DNA of 64,000 nt from Deltaproteobacteria bacterium. GTDB taxonomy: Bacteria; Desulfobacterota; Syntrophobacteria; Syntrophobacterales; Syntrophobacteraceae. A program made the translations under genes and the position numbers. The notes beneath the pieces are model-generated. The model was not told the DNA's origin. It saw only the letters and a list, made by a program, of their open reading frames with translations, and ran no database searches. The stretch covers positions 1 to 64,000 of the forward strand of contig JAAYVE010000002.1 of the NCBI GenBank assembly GCA_012517315.1, read 5' to 3'. This document shows positions 35,766 to 44,800 of the stretch, piece after piece. The stretch's first letter is position 1. Every line of letters starts with the position of its first letter.

Positions 35766-36961
35766 GCGAGGCGGCGAGGGCTCCGGAACCTTTTCTATGT
35801 CCTGTGTGCCGTTCGGGGGAGACAGAAGAATTCTTCCTCTTGAGAGGTGTGCCCATCCACTGCAACCTGCTCTGGCAAAGCCGCGACCGGGCAGTGGACG
35901 CCCCGCGGGGTGACCTGCGGCTGCGCTTTTGCCATGCCTGCGGACACGTCTTCAACAGTGCCTTCCGTGCGGAACTGATGGAATACTCGGAGCGGTATGA
36001 AAATTCATTGCACTTTTCCCCTTTTTTTCAAGAGTATGCACGGGCCCTGGCGCAGGAACTGAGGGACCGATACGGGCTGCGGAACAAGCACGTGGTGGAG
36101 ATCGGCTGCGGGAAAGGAGAATTCCTGACCCTTCTCTGCCGGGAGGGAGACAACCGGGGGACCGGGTTCGATACCAGCTATGAACCCGGACGACACCGAG
36201 ACATGACGAACGGTCGCGTGACCTTTGTGCGGGATTTCTTCGGTCCGCAGCATGCCCACCTGGCTCCCGACCTGGTGGTTTGCAGGCATGTCCTGGAGCA
36301 CGTGGAGAACCCTCTCCGTTTCCTCGTGGAAGTGAAGGAAACTCTCAGGAATTGTCACGAGGCCGGGGTCTTTTTCGAAGTCCCCAATGCCATGTTCATT
36401 TTCAGGGACCTCAGCATCTGGGACCTCATCTACGAACACTGTGGCTGTTTCACCAGGGAATCCCTCAGGGCAGCCTTCCAGTTGGCCGGGTTCTGCGTGA
36501 GTTCCGTCGGAACCGCCTTTTCTCGGCAGTTCCTCACCATCGAGGCTCAGGCCCGGAATGGTTCCTGCCCCGGCATCTGGGATTCCCGCGCCATTGAGGA
36601 AAAATATGTGCCTTATGTGCAGCGTTTTTCCCGGAATTTCCAGGATAAAGTGGAGGAATGGAGCCGAAGGCTTCAGGAGATCCAGGAATCCCGTGGGAAG
36701 GTCGTGGTTTGGGGAGCGGGTTCAAAAGGAGCAGGCTTCCTGAACATGGTGCCGGGGGCGGACAAGGTCCGCTACGTGGTGGACATCAACCCTCACAAAC
36801 AGGGGAAACATGTGGCAGGTTCCGGGCAGACCATTGTCAATCCTGAATTTCTGACGAAATATCGTCCCAAAGTGATTCTGGTCATGAATCCCGCCTATCT
36901 GGATGAAATCCGGCGCATGTGCGAGGCAATGGGCCTTGCCGCTCAACTCTTGCGGGTATGA
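35762..36961 (+). CDS. C-methyltransferase-like protein, paralogue B
   Basis: A 399-residue protein starting in an ATGA overlap with paralogue A, so translation is coupled. Domains are a zinc-type N-terminus (CPVCRSGE, CHACGHVF), SAM-binding VVEIGCGKGEFLTLLCREGD, LVVCRHVLEHVENPLRFLVE, VPNAMFIFRDLSIWDLIYEH and a C-terminal Rossmann-like half (VVVWGAGSKGAGFLNMVPGA ... VDINPHKQGKHVAGSGQTIV). Motifs align one for one with paralogue A. Three such enzymes in a row suggest either several methyl branches or a heteromeric arrangement. An active methyltransferase is likely since the GxGxG-type motif is intact. The substrate is unknown. Confidence 0.82.
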   Translation: MSEAARAPEPFLCPVCRSGETEEFFLLRGVPIHCNLLWQSRDRAVDAPRGDLRLRFCHACGHVFNSAFRAELMEYSERYENSLHFSPFFQEYARALAQELRDRYGLRNKHVVEIGCGKGEFLTLLCREGDNRGTGFDTSYEPGRHRDMTNGRVTFVRDFFGPQHAHLAPDLVVCRHVLEHVENPLRFLVEVKETLRNCHEAGVFFEVPNAMFIFRDLSIWDLIYEHCGCFTRESLRAAFQLAGFCVSSVGTAFSRQFLTIEAQARNGSCPGIWDSRAIEEKYVPYVQRFSRNFQDKVEEWSRRLQEIQESRGKVVVWGAGSKGAGFLNMVPGADKVRYVVDINPHKQGKHVAGSGQTIVNPEFLTKYRPKVILVMNPAYLDEIRRMCEAMGLAAQLLRV

Positions 36962-37001
36962 GTGGTGTGGTTTTTCAAAATCTCCTAAGGGGAGACTTGA
37001 G

Positions 37002-38417
37002 ATGCTGAAAGAATACGCAGTATGGTTGACAAGGGCATTTCGCCTGTTCGACGTCCTGCTGATCCTCTTGTCTTTCCTGTTTGTCCGCCACTTTTATTTT
37101 TATCAGGATGTTGCGGATCAGTTGGAGAGGTCGTCCACGTTCCAGCAGGTCTTGCTGCTGTGGACAGTCTTCTGGTTTTTTGTCGCCAAGCGTTTGCGGA
37201 TCTATGACTCCAGGCGGATAGAATCGTTCATCTACGAAGTGTGGGATGTTGTGAAGGCGGCGGCCATCGCCATGTCTGCCGCCATTATCCCTGTCCTCTT
37301 CTTCAAGCCCCTCGCCGAAGGATTGAAGTTCTTTGCATCCGTATTCGTTTTCCAGATTTTTGTCCTCGTGGCTTTCCGCTCCTTACTCCGCAAGTCGCTG
37401 AGGTACTTGCGGAGCCGTGGCTACAATTTTCGCCGGGTGCTTATCGTGGGGTGCAACGAGAGGGCCGCAAGACTGGCACAGGAAATAGAGAGTTCGCCCC
37501 AACTGGGACTCCACGTGATTGGCTTCATCGATGCCCCCAACGGCAACGGCCGCTCCTGCAACGGGTATCATTTCAATGTCCTCGGTACCCTCGACGACCT
37601 GGAAAGAATTGCCCGGGAGCGCGTTATCGACGAAGTCTTCATTCGGCTTCCCATCAAATCCTTCTACTCGGAAATCGAAAAGATTCTAAGATTTTGTGAG
37701 ACGGTGGGAGTGGATGCCAAAGTCCCGGCCGACCTCTTCAACCTGGACCTATCCAAGTCGGCCGTGTCCGACGAATTCGGCCTTCCGGTCATCGATCTTT
37801 ACACGAGTCCCAGGATGAACGGGCAGCTGCTCCTCAAACGGTTCATGGATGTCTGCATTTCTCTCGTGCTGCTCATCGCCTGGTTTCCTCTGATGCTCGT
37901 TGTTGCTGCGCTCATCAAGGCAACGTCCAAGGGCCCGGTCTTTTTCAAGCAGCAGCGGGTTGGGTACAACGGCAGGCTGTTCACCCTGTGGAAATTTCGC
38001 ACTATGGTGAACGATGCCGATACTCTCAAGGAGAGACTCAAAGACCTAAACGAGGTATATGGTCCTGCCTTCAAGATCAAGGACGATCCGAGGATCACCA
38101 AGATTGGGAAATTCCTGAGGCGCACGAGCATCGACGAGATTCCCCAACTGTGGAACGTGCTGCGAGGGGACATGAGCCTCGTGGGGCCCAGACCTCCTGT
38201 TCCCAAGGAGGTGGAGCAGTATATCCTGAGGGACCGCCGCCGTTTGAGCGTGAAGCCGGGGATCACAGGCGTCTGGCAGGTGTGCGGCAGGAACTGTGTG
38301 CCCTTTGACAAATGGATGGAGATGGACCGGCAGTATATCGACGAGTGGTCCATCTGGCTGGACCTCAAGATTCTCGCCAAGACCCTTCCCGCCGTCTTCA
38401 GGGGCACAGGCCTGTGA
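37002..38417 (+). CDS. Polyprenyl-phosphate sugar-1-phosphate transferase (WbaP/WcaJ type)
   Basis: This initiating transferase moves a sugar-1-phosphate from a nucleotide sugar to undecaprenyl phosphate at the inner membrane. The ATG at 37002 follows AAGGGGAG by 7 bases, giving 471 residues. Four N-terminal transmembrane helices (from about residue 14 to 130) are followed by a CoA-binding-like domain (RRVLIVGCNERAARLAQEIE). A fifth hydrophobic segment (about residues 290-310, ISLVLLIAWFPLMLVVAALI) leads to the catalytic Bac_transf domain: FFKQQRVGYNGRLFTLWKFR, FLRRTSIDEIPQLWNVLRGD, MSLVGPRPPVPKEVEQY and VKPGITGVWQVCGRN. It is the priming enzyme of the locus. The sugar moved (glucose, galactose or other) cannot be told from sequence. 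Confidence 0.92.
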   Translation: MLKEYAVWLTRAFRLFDVLLILLSFLFVRHFYFYQDVADQLERSSTFQQVLLLWTVFWFFVAKRLRIYDSRRIESFIYEVWDVVKAAAIAMSAAIIPVLFFKPLAEGLKFFASVFVFQIFVLVAFRSLLRKSLRYLRSRGYNFRRVLIVGCNERAARLAQEIESSPQLGLHVIGFIDAPNGNGRSCNGYHFNVLGTLDDLERIARERVIDEVFIRLPIKSFYSEIEKILRFCETVGVDAKVPADLFNLDLSKSAVSDEFGLPVIDLYTSPRMNGQLLLKRFMDVCISLVLLIAWFPLMLVVAALIKATSKGPVFFKQQRVGYNGRLFTLWKFRTMVNDADTLKERLKDLNEVYGPAFKIKDDPRITKIGKFLRRTSIDEIPQLWNVLRGDMSLVGPRPPVPKEVEQYILRDRRRLSVKPGITGVWQVCGRNCVPFDKWMEMDRQYIDEWSIWLDLKILAKTLPAVFRGTGL

Positions 38418-38771
38418 GGGACTTATGACATCAAAAACATGACATTTCAGCAGCCTGCCGAGTCCTCGTTCCTTTTTCCACTGTACTGGTTCGTTTTCGG
38501 TTGACAGAACCTTCTCCCCTTCACTATAGGTTGGGGCCATCGGCGCACCCGGATGCTTTCATGATCCCCGTTTTCCCGGTGTTGACCTGTCTTGGCTCGA
38601 GAGGTTAAGACAGGGAAACCCTCAAGGGGTCCTTTTTCCGTGGCGATGGTTCAACCAGGTGAGGAGGAAAGGTGGTGGAGGTGAGTCAAACGTCTGACTC
38701 TATGGTCTCCAGGGCTCTTGAGTGACCACGCTCCACCTTGTTTACCGCAAATCAGTGCAAAGGGGCTAATC
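38418..38771. other. Intergenic region with hairpin before the first large secreted protein
   Basis: It contains a perfect 8-bp stem CCTGTCTT/AAGACAGG (38586-38593 with 38607-38614, 13-base loop). A short CCCT/AGGG stem with CCTTTTT then lies at about 38620-38640 and could act as a terminator of the upstream genes. No promoter pair is convincing. Confidence 0.4.
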
Positions 38772-41543
38772 ATGAAGAAAATTGGCAGGTACGGGGCGGT
38801 CTTGTTGATCACCCTGGCGGGGCTTCTCTTGGGCACGGGTGCCGGTGAGGCGCAGTTTGCCGGGGGAGGTCCAAAACCCGGGGATGTCTACAAGGAGTTC
38901 TATTTCACTCACAACTCCACCAATTGGCGGGTCACCGACCCGGGAGTGGACTTGGTGAAGTACCCGGAAGCGGCGGCATTTCTCCCCAACCCGACTCTTT
39001 ACATCAATGTGGATGACTTGGCTGGGGCCACCAAGGCTGAGGTGGTCATCGATTTCTGGTGCGGACATGAGGGGACGACCGGCAGGGCGTTCCGTTTCAA
39101 CGGCAACAGTTGGATCTATCTTCCTGATCTGCCCGCGCTTTCCGATCCGGACAACAAGTACATGCACCAGACCAATCACTTGGTTTCCGTTCCCCTGAGT
39201 CACCTCAAAGTTGGGAGCAACGCCATTCAGGGGACATCCGGCCCCAACGGCTGGGACTGGGGCCAGTGGGGTTGGTTTGGCATCGTCTTGCGCGTTTATT
39301 ACAGCCCCAGCAAACCCCACGCGACGGGACACATTTCCTCCCACACGTCGGGTTCCCTTTTCACCGACAATCCCACCCTCTCGGCCGCCATCACCCAGGG
39401 AACGGCCAACCGGGTGGACTTCCTCGCGTATTATGACGGCTACGACACGGACGGCGACGGCGTCTACAAGGACTGGCACAGGAATTATCACAGGACCTCT
39501 TGGACGGAAACCATCGGGATCAAGGGGCACGTGGGGACGGACACCACCGCGCCCTTTTCCGTGACATGGGACACGAGCTGGATCCCCGACCAGGACCCGG
39601 GACAGGTGAAATTCATCGCCCGCATTCGGGACACCAACGGGTACTGGTACGTCACCCCGGAAGTGTCCAACCTGAGCTTTCAGAGAAGCAGCGCATCGGT
39701 CAAGCTCTACAAGCCGACCACTTCGACCGTTCCCCAGCTTTATTGGGTGCGCGTCGGCCAGGTGAAGTCCCACAAGGTGAACATTCCAACCCTCTCCGGG
39801 GCCACGGCGGCCTTGATGCATACGGCCACCTGGAATGGAAACGAGACGGGAGCCAGCTTCTACAACAACGTCAACAGCTGGACCGCGCCCAAGTACGGAA
39901 AAGACCACTTTTACTCCTATGACCTCATTTCCGTGCCCACAAGCGCCCTCAGGACCGGAGACAACACCATCACGTTCAGTTCCAGCACGGTGCATCACGG
40001 GATCGAAGTGATGTGGCCTGCGCCTGCGATCGCCGTGCGCTACGGGACCGCCCCCCCACCACCCACACCCACGGCTCCAACCATCACCCAGCAGCCGTCC
40101 AACCAGACGGTCCAGGTAGGCCAAACGGCCACCTTCAGTGTGTCGGCGACGGGGACGGCCACCTTGAGGTACCAGTGGCGCAAGAACGGTGCGAGTATTT
40201 CGGGGGCCACCAGTGCGTCCTACACGACGCCAGCGACGACGACCGCAGACAATGGGGCGGTCTTCTCATGCGTGGTTTCCAACGACTACGGCAGCGTCAC
40301 CAGCAACAACGCCACACTGACGGTTCAGCAGAGCAGCACGGGAACGGCGCCGGTCATCACGCAGCAGCCGTCCAGCCGGACGGTCCAGGTGGGCCAGACG
40401 GCGACCTTTACGGTGACAGCGACGGGAACGACTCCCTTGAACTATCAATGGCGGAAGAACGGTGCCCCCATTTCAGGGGCCACCAGTGGCTCTTACACGA
40501 CACCCCCGGCCACGACTGCGGACAACGGAGCCCTCTTTTCCTGCGTGGTTTCCAACAGCTACGGTAGTGTCACCAGCAGCAGTGCCACCCTTGTTGTTGT
40601 CACCTCGACTCCTTCGGAATCGAATGGGGTTTCCAACCCCGGATTCGAAAGCGGGACCTCGGGCTGGAACTATTACACCAACGGCCAGGGGAGCTTTACG
40701 GCATCGTCTCCAGGGTACGAGGGGTCGATGGCGGCCAGCGTGGCAATCACCTCGACGGGGACGAACAACCAGCTGTACCAGTACGGGATCGCCCTCGAAC
40801 CGAACACGGACTACCGCTTAAGCTTTGTAGCCTATTCCAGCAGCGGGAGGGACCTGAAGGTGTCCCTGCTCAAGCACGGCTCCCCGTATACCGATTACGG
40901 CATCTCCATGGAGACGGTTGACTTGGGGAGCGGTTGGAGTTCCCACGTCATTTCTTTCAGGACGAGGAACTTCGCCGCCCCTGTAGACGATGCGAGGCTC
41001 ATGTTCTGGTTTGCGGACACGGCCGCAGCGGGAGACCAGTTCTGGATCGACAGCGTGGTGCTCATAAAGGGTTCTACAACCACGACGACAAACATCGTCG
41101 GCAACCCCGGCTTTGAAGCAGGGACGAGCGGCTGGACCTTTTACACGAACGGGAGCGGGACCTTTGCCGCCTCTTCGCCCGGCGACAACAGTGCGAGCGC
41201 CGGCAAGGTTTCCATCATTTCCAAGGGAACCAATACCCAGCTCTATCAACAGGGGTTGGCTCTGGAACCCAACACGCAGTACCAGTTGAAGTTTTCGGCC
41301 TATTGCCCCACCGGGCGGGACGTGAAGGTGTCTCTGCTTAAGCATGTCTCTCCTTACACTAACTACGGGGTCTCCATGCAGTCCTTTGACCTGTCAACGG
41401 GCTGGGGTGCATACAGTCTTACTTTCAATACCCCCAATTTCGGGGCCCCTGTGAACGACGGGCGGCTCATGTTCTGGTTTGCCGACACGGGGTTGGCCGG
41501 TGACGCATTCTTCATCGACAACGTGGAGTTGTCTAAGAAATAA
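38772..41543 (+). CDS. Large secreted protein with unknown N-terminal module, two Ig-like and two carbohydrate-binding-like domains
   Basis: The ATG at 38772 follows AAGGGG and gives 923 residues. A signal peptide (VLLITLAGLLLGTGAGEA) leads into QFAGGGPKPGDVYKEF. The first ~410 mature residues form a module I do not recognise, rich in Trp, Tyr and His (NGWDWGQWGWFGIVLRVYY, YDGYDTDGDGVYKDW). Two Ig-like domains follow (about residues 435-520 and 525-611; ITQQPSNQTVQVGQTATF, YQWRKNGASISGA), then two CBM4/9-like jelly rolls (about 616-768 and 774-923; NPGFESGTSGWNYYTN, NPGFEAGTSGWTFYTN). Ig and CBM pairs are near duplicates of each other. No membrane anchor or sorting signal is at the C-terminus. 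It is probably extracellular and glycan-binding. The next gene shares its N-terminal module. Confidence 0.82.
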   Translation: MKKIGRYGAVLLITLAGLLLGTGAGEAQFAGGGPKPGDVYKEFYFTHNSTNWRVTDPGVDLVKYPEAAAFLPNPTLYINVDDLAGATKAEVVIDFWCGHEGTTGRAFRFNGNSWIYLPDLPALSDPDNKYMHQTNHLVSVPLSHLKVGSNAIQGTSGPNGWDWGQWGWFGIVLRVYYSPSKPHATGHISSHTSGSLFTDNPTLSAAITQGTANRVDFLAYYDGYDTDGDGVYKDWHRNYHRTSWTETIGIKGHVGTDTTAPFSVTWDTSWIPDQDPGQVKFIARIRDTNGYWYVTPEVSNLSFQRSSASVKLYKPTTSTVPQLYWVRVGQVKSHKVNIPTLSGATAALMHTATWNGNETGASFYNNVNSWTAPKYGKDHFYSYDLISVPTSALRTGDNTITFSSSTVHHGIEVMWPAPAIAVRYGTAPPPPTPTAPTITQQPSNQTVQVGQTATFSVSATGTATLRYQWRKNGASISGATSASYTTPATTTADNGAVFSCVVSNDYGSVTSNNATLTVQQSSTGTAPVITQQPSSRTVQVGQTATFTVTATGTTPLNYQWRKNGAPISGATSGSYTTPPATTADNGALFSCVVSNSYGSVTSSSATLVVVTSTPSESNGVSNPGFESGTSGWNYYTNGQGSFTASSPGYEGSMAASVAITSTGTNNQLYQYGIALEPNTDYRLSFVAYSSSGRDLKVSLLKHGSPYTDYGISMETVDLGSGWSSHVISFRTRNFAAPVDDARLMFWFADTAAAGDQFWIDSVVLIKGSTTTTTNIVGNPGFEAGTSGWTFYTNGSGTFAASSPGDNSASAGKVSIISKGTNTQLYQQGLALEPNTQYQLKFSAYCPTGRDVKVSLLKHVSPYTNYGVSMQSFDLSTGWGAYSLTFNTPNFGAPVNDGRLMFWFADTGLAGDAFFIDNVELSKK

Positions 41544-41587
41544 AGGTACATGATTCTCAGGCGTTCAGCCTGAACACCCTCCTCTCT

Positions 41588-41620
41588 CCGCTGATTCAAG
41601 CGTCTTGCTTGAATCAGCGG
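41588..41620. terminator. Perfect 14-bp hairpin between the two secreted-protein genes
   Basis: CCGCTGATTCAAGC pairs with GCTTGAATCAGCGG over a 5-base GTCTT loop. A smaller TCAGGC/GCCTGA hairpin precedes it at 41557-41573. No T-run follows, so termination may be partial or Rho-dependent. A repeat or protein-binding palindrome is the alternative. Confidence 0.55.
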
Positions 41621-41833
41621 ATTCCATCCAGGTTATGTTCTCGACGTCTGTTTTCTTTCCTTGCCCTTGTCAGTGAAAAAATGTTCCACTGGGGCCATGC
41701 CGCTCGATAAGGGGAAGGTCTTTTTTTCGCAATTCAAGCTCTCAGGCATCACCCCATCGGTTTTCGATTCGTCCGGCCTCAGGTGCGGATGAAACGATGG
41801 CTCGCATACTTCCAGCAAAGGAGAGGGATCGAC

Positions 41834-44800
41834 ATGAGAAGGAGTGCCTTTACATGCCTGATACTGGCTGCGGTTGCCATCCTGGTCACGGGGAAGGTCT
41901 CCCTTGCCCAGTTTGCGGGGGGAGGTCCCAAGCCGGGAGACGTTTATAAGGAATTTGCCTACAGCAACACAACCAGTAACTGGCGTGTGACGGACCCCGG
42001 TGTTGACCTTGCGACCTACCCCGAGGCCGCGGCATTTCTCCCCAACCCTGTCCTTCGCCTCAGTGTGGATGATCTCCAGCACGCCGTCAGGGCCGAGGTG
42101 GTGATCGATTTTTGGGGAGGCCACGAGGGAACCATCAACAAGCAGTTCCGCTTCAACGGGAACCCCTGGATCATGATCCCGGAACTGGATGACTTGGGGA
42201 CGGTTCCCTCATTGGGCGAGAAATACATGCAGCAGGTGAACCACCTCATCACCGTTCCTCTGGAGCATCTCCGCGTGGGAGAAAACACCATCGAGGGAAC
42301 CAGCGGGCCCAATGGGTGGGACTGGGGGCAGTGGGGGTGGTACGGCCTGGTTCTGCGCATCTATTACGACCCGGCGAGCAAGCCCCATGCAACGGGACAG
42401 ATCACTTACCCCGCATCGGGTTCCCTCGTGGGAGACAATCCCACTCTCCAGATCCAGACCTCGGGCAGTGTGAACCGGGTGGATTACCTGGCCTGGTACG
42501 ACGGATACGACACGGACGGGGACGGGGTCTACGCCGACTGGCAGAGAAACTATCACCGGCGCCCCTGGACGGAGACCACGGGGATCAAGAACCACGTGGG
42601 CACGGCCACCACGTCTCCCTTCCAGGTGACTTGGGACACCCAATGGGTCCCGGACCAGGATGTAGGGCAGGTGAGACTGATCGCCAGAGTGCGGGACACA
42701 AACGGGGTCTGGTTTGTGACCGACGAGGTGTCCAATCTCAGCCTTCAGAAATCCCAATCGGTGCGACTTTACAAGCCGACCGGCGTGCCTCAACTCTTCT
42801 GGGTTCGTGCAGGGGAAACCAAGTCCTGTAAAGTGTACATTCCCACCCTTGCCAATGCCGTCGACGCGGTGATGCTGGTCAAGACGTGGAATGGAAACGA
42901 GGCCGGCGCCACATTCTATTCCCGCGTGAACGGTTGGACGGCGCCTAAATACGGGCTGGACCACCTGTACTCATATGACGTGGTTCCCGTGCCCCTATCT
43001 GCACTCACGGCGGGGGACAACACCCTCTCGTTCTATTCCGCGACAGAACACCATGGGATGGAGATCCTGTGGCCGGGTCCCGCCATCATGGTCCGCTACG
43101 GGCAGGCTTCTCAGGGGACCGCCCCTTCCATCACGAGCCATCCCGGAAACCAGTCAGCGCTGGTGGGGGAGAGTGTCACATTCACCGTTGCTGCAGCGGG
43201 AGCGACTCCCCTCCGGTTCCAGTGGAAGAAGAACGGAGCCGATATCCTCGGGGCCGACGCCCCCTCCTACACGACCGTTCCCATCACCCTCGCCGACAAC
43301 GGGGCCGTTTTCTCATGTACCGTTTCCAATGATTATGGCACGGTGACGAGCAGTGACGCTGTTCTCACCGTGACGGCCGCCTCCGCCCCCACAGCGGAAA
43401 ACATTATCGTCAACCCCGGTTTTGAAAGCGGGACAAGCTCCTGGAATTTCTACACCAGCGGGACCGGGGCATTCGACACCCCTACGCCAGGTTACGAAGG
43501 GGCCAGGGCGGGATGCGTGCGCATCACCACACCAGGGAGCAACACGCAGCTCTACCAGTACAATCTTCCCCTGGAACCCAACGTGGATTATGAGTTGGTT
43601 TTCGCCGCCTATTCCAACACGGGACACGACGTGAAGGTGTCCCTCCAGAAGCACGGGAGCCCGTACACCAATTACGGCCTCAATAAAGTCCTGGTGAATC
43701 TCCAGGCGGGTTGGCAGGTCTTCACCCTCCCGTTCAGGACGCAGGGGTTCACCGCTCCAGTGAGCGACGCCCGCCTCATGTTCTGGTTCAGCGACACAGC
43801 GGCGGCCAACGACGTGTTCTATTTCGACCAAGTGGTCCTGCAGAAGAAGGCCGCTTCAACGGTCCTCTATCCCTTGACCCTCGACGTCTCCGGGTCGGGA
43901 GGGGTCTCCCTCGACCCTGCAGGTGGGGCCTACGCGGCGGGCACGGTCGTCGGGCTCACGGCGGTTCCCTCCGCCGGTTGGGAGTTCGCAGGCTGGAGCG
44001 GAGCACTCAGCGGAGTCGATCCATCAGCCTCCCTGACCATCACGGGAGACACCCAGGTGGGAGCGACTTTTGTCCCCAGGACCTACAGCCTCACTGTAAG
44101 TCAGGTGGGCGAAGGCACCATCCAAGTGGATCCGTCCAAGTCCGCTTACGCATACGGGGAAACGGTCACCCTCACCGCCACGCCCGATACCGACTGGACC
44201 TTTGCTGGCTGGGACGGCGGTTCCGGTTCTGCGGGGACATGGTGGAATTCCGCATGGGCCTGCAGGGTCCCCGTGACCGTGGATCCAGCCGGATATCAGC
44301 GTTTTTCCAGACCGGTAGAAACGTTCATGAACTTCACGGCGATGCTGGCCGGGCTGAACCGCCCGGGGACCTTTGATCCCAACTCCATCCGTGTAGTGGA
44401 AGTGGATGCCGGCGGCACCGTGGTGGATCCCGCCGTTCCCTTCCAGTTCGATGCGGCCTCTGATTTCGATCCCGCCGTCAATGCCACGGGAACGCTTGTT
44501 TTTCTCCTGACCGGGACAACCCCCGCCGGGGTGACCCGAACCTTCCATGTGTACTTCGACGTGGTGGAGGCAGGTATCGCCCCGGCGGACATACCCGCAC
44601 AGGTCAACCTCACAGATGACGTTATGGATGAAGGATTGGCCAGCTACCGGATTCAGACGACAAATGCCACCTATTTCTACCAGAAAAGTGCCGGGGGGAT
44701 TTCCAGCCTCTTGGACGTGAGCGGAAGAGACTGGATCGGGTACAACACCACGGTGGGTTCAGCCGGCAGCTACCGGGGCATCCCCAACCTGGTATACCCC

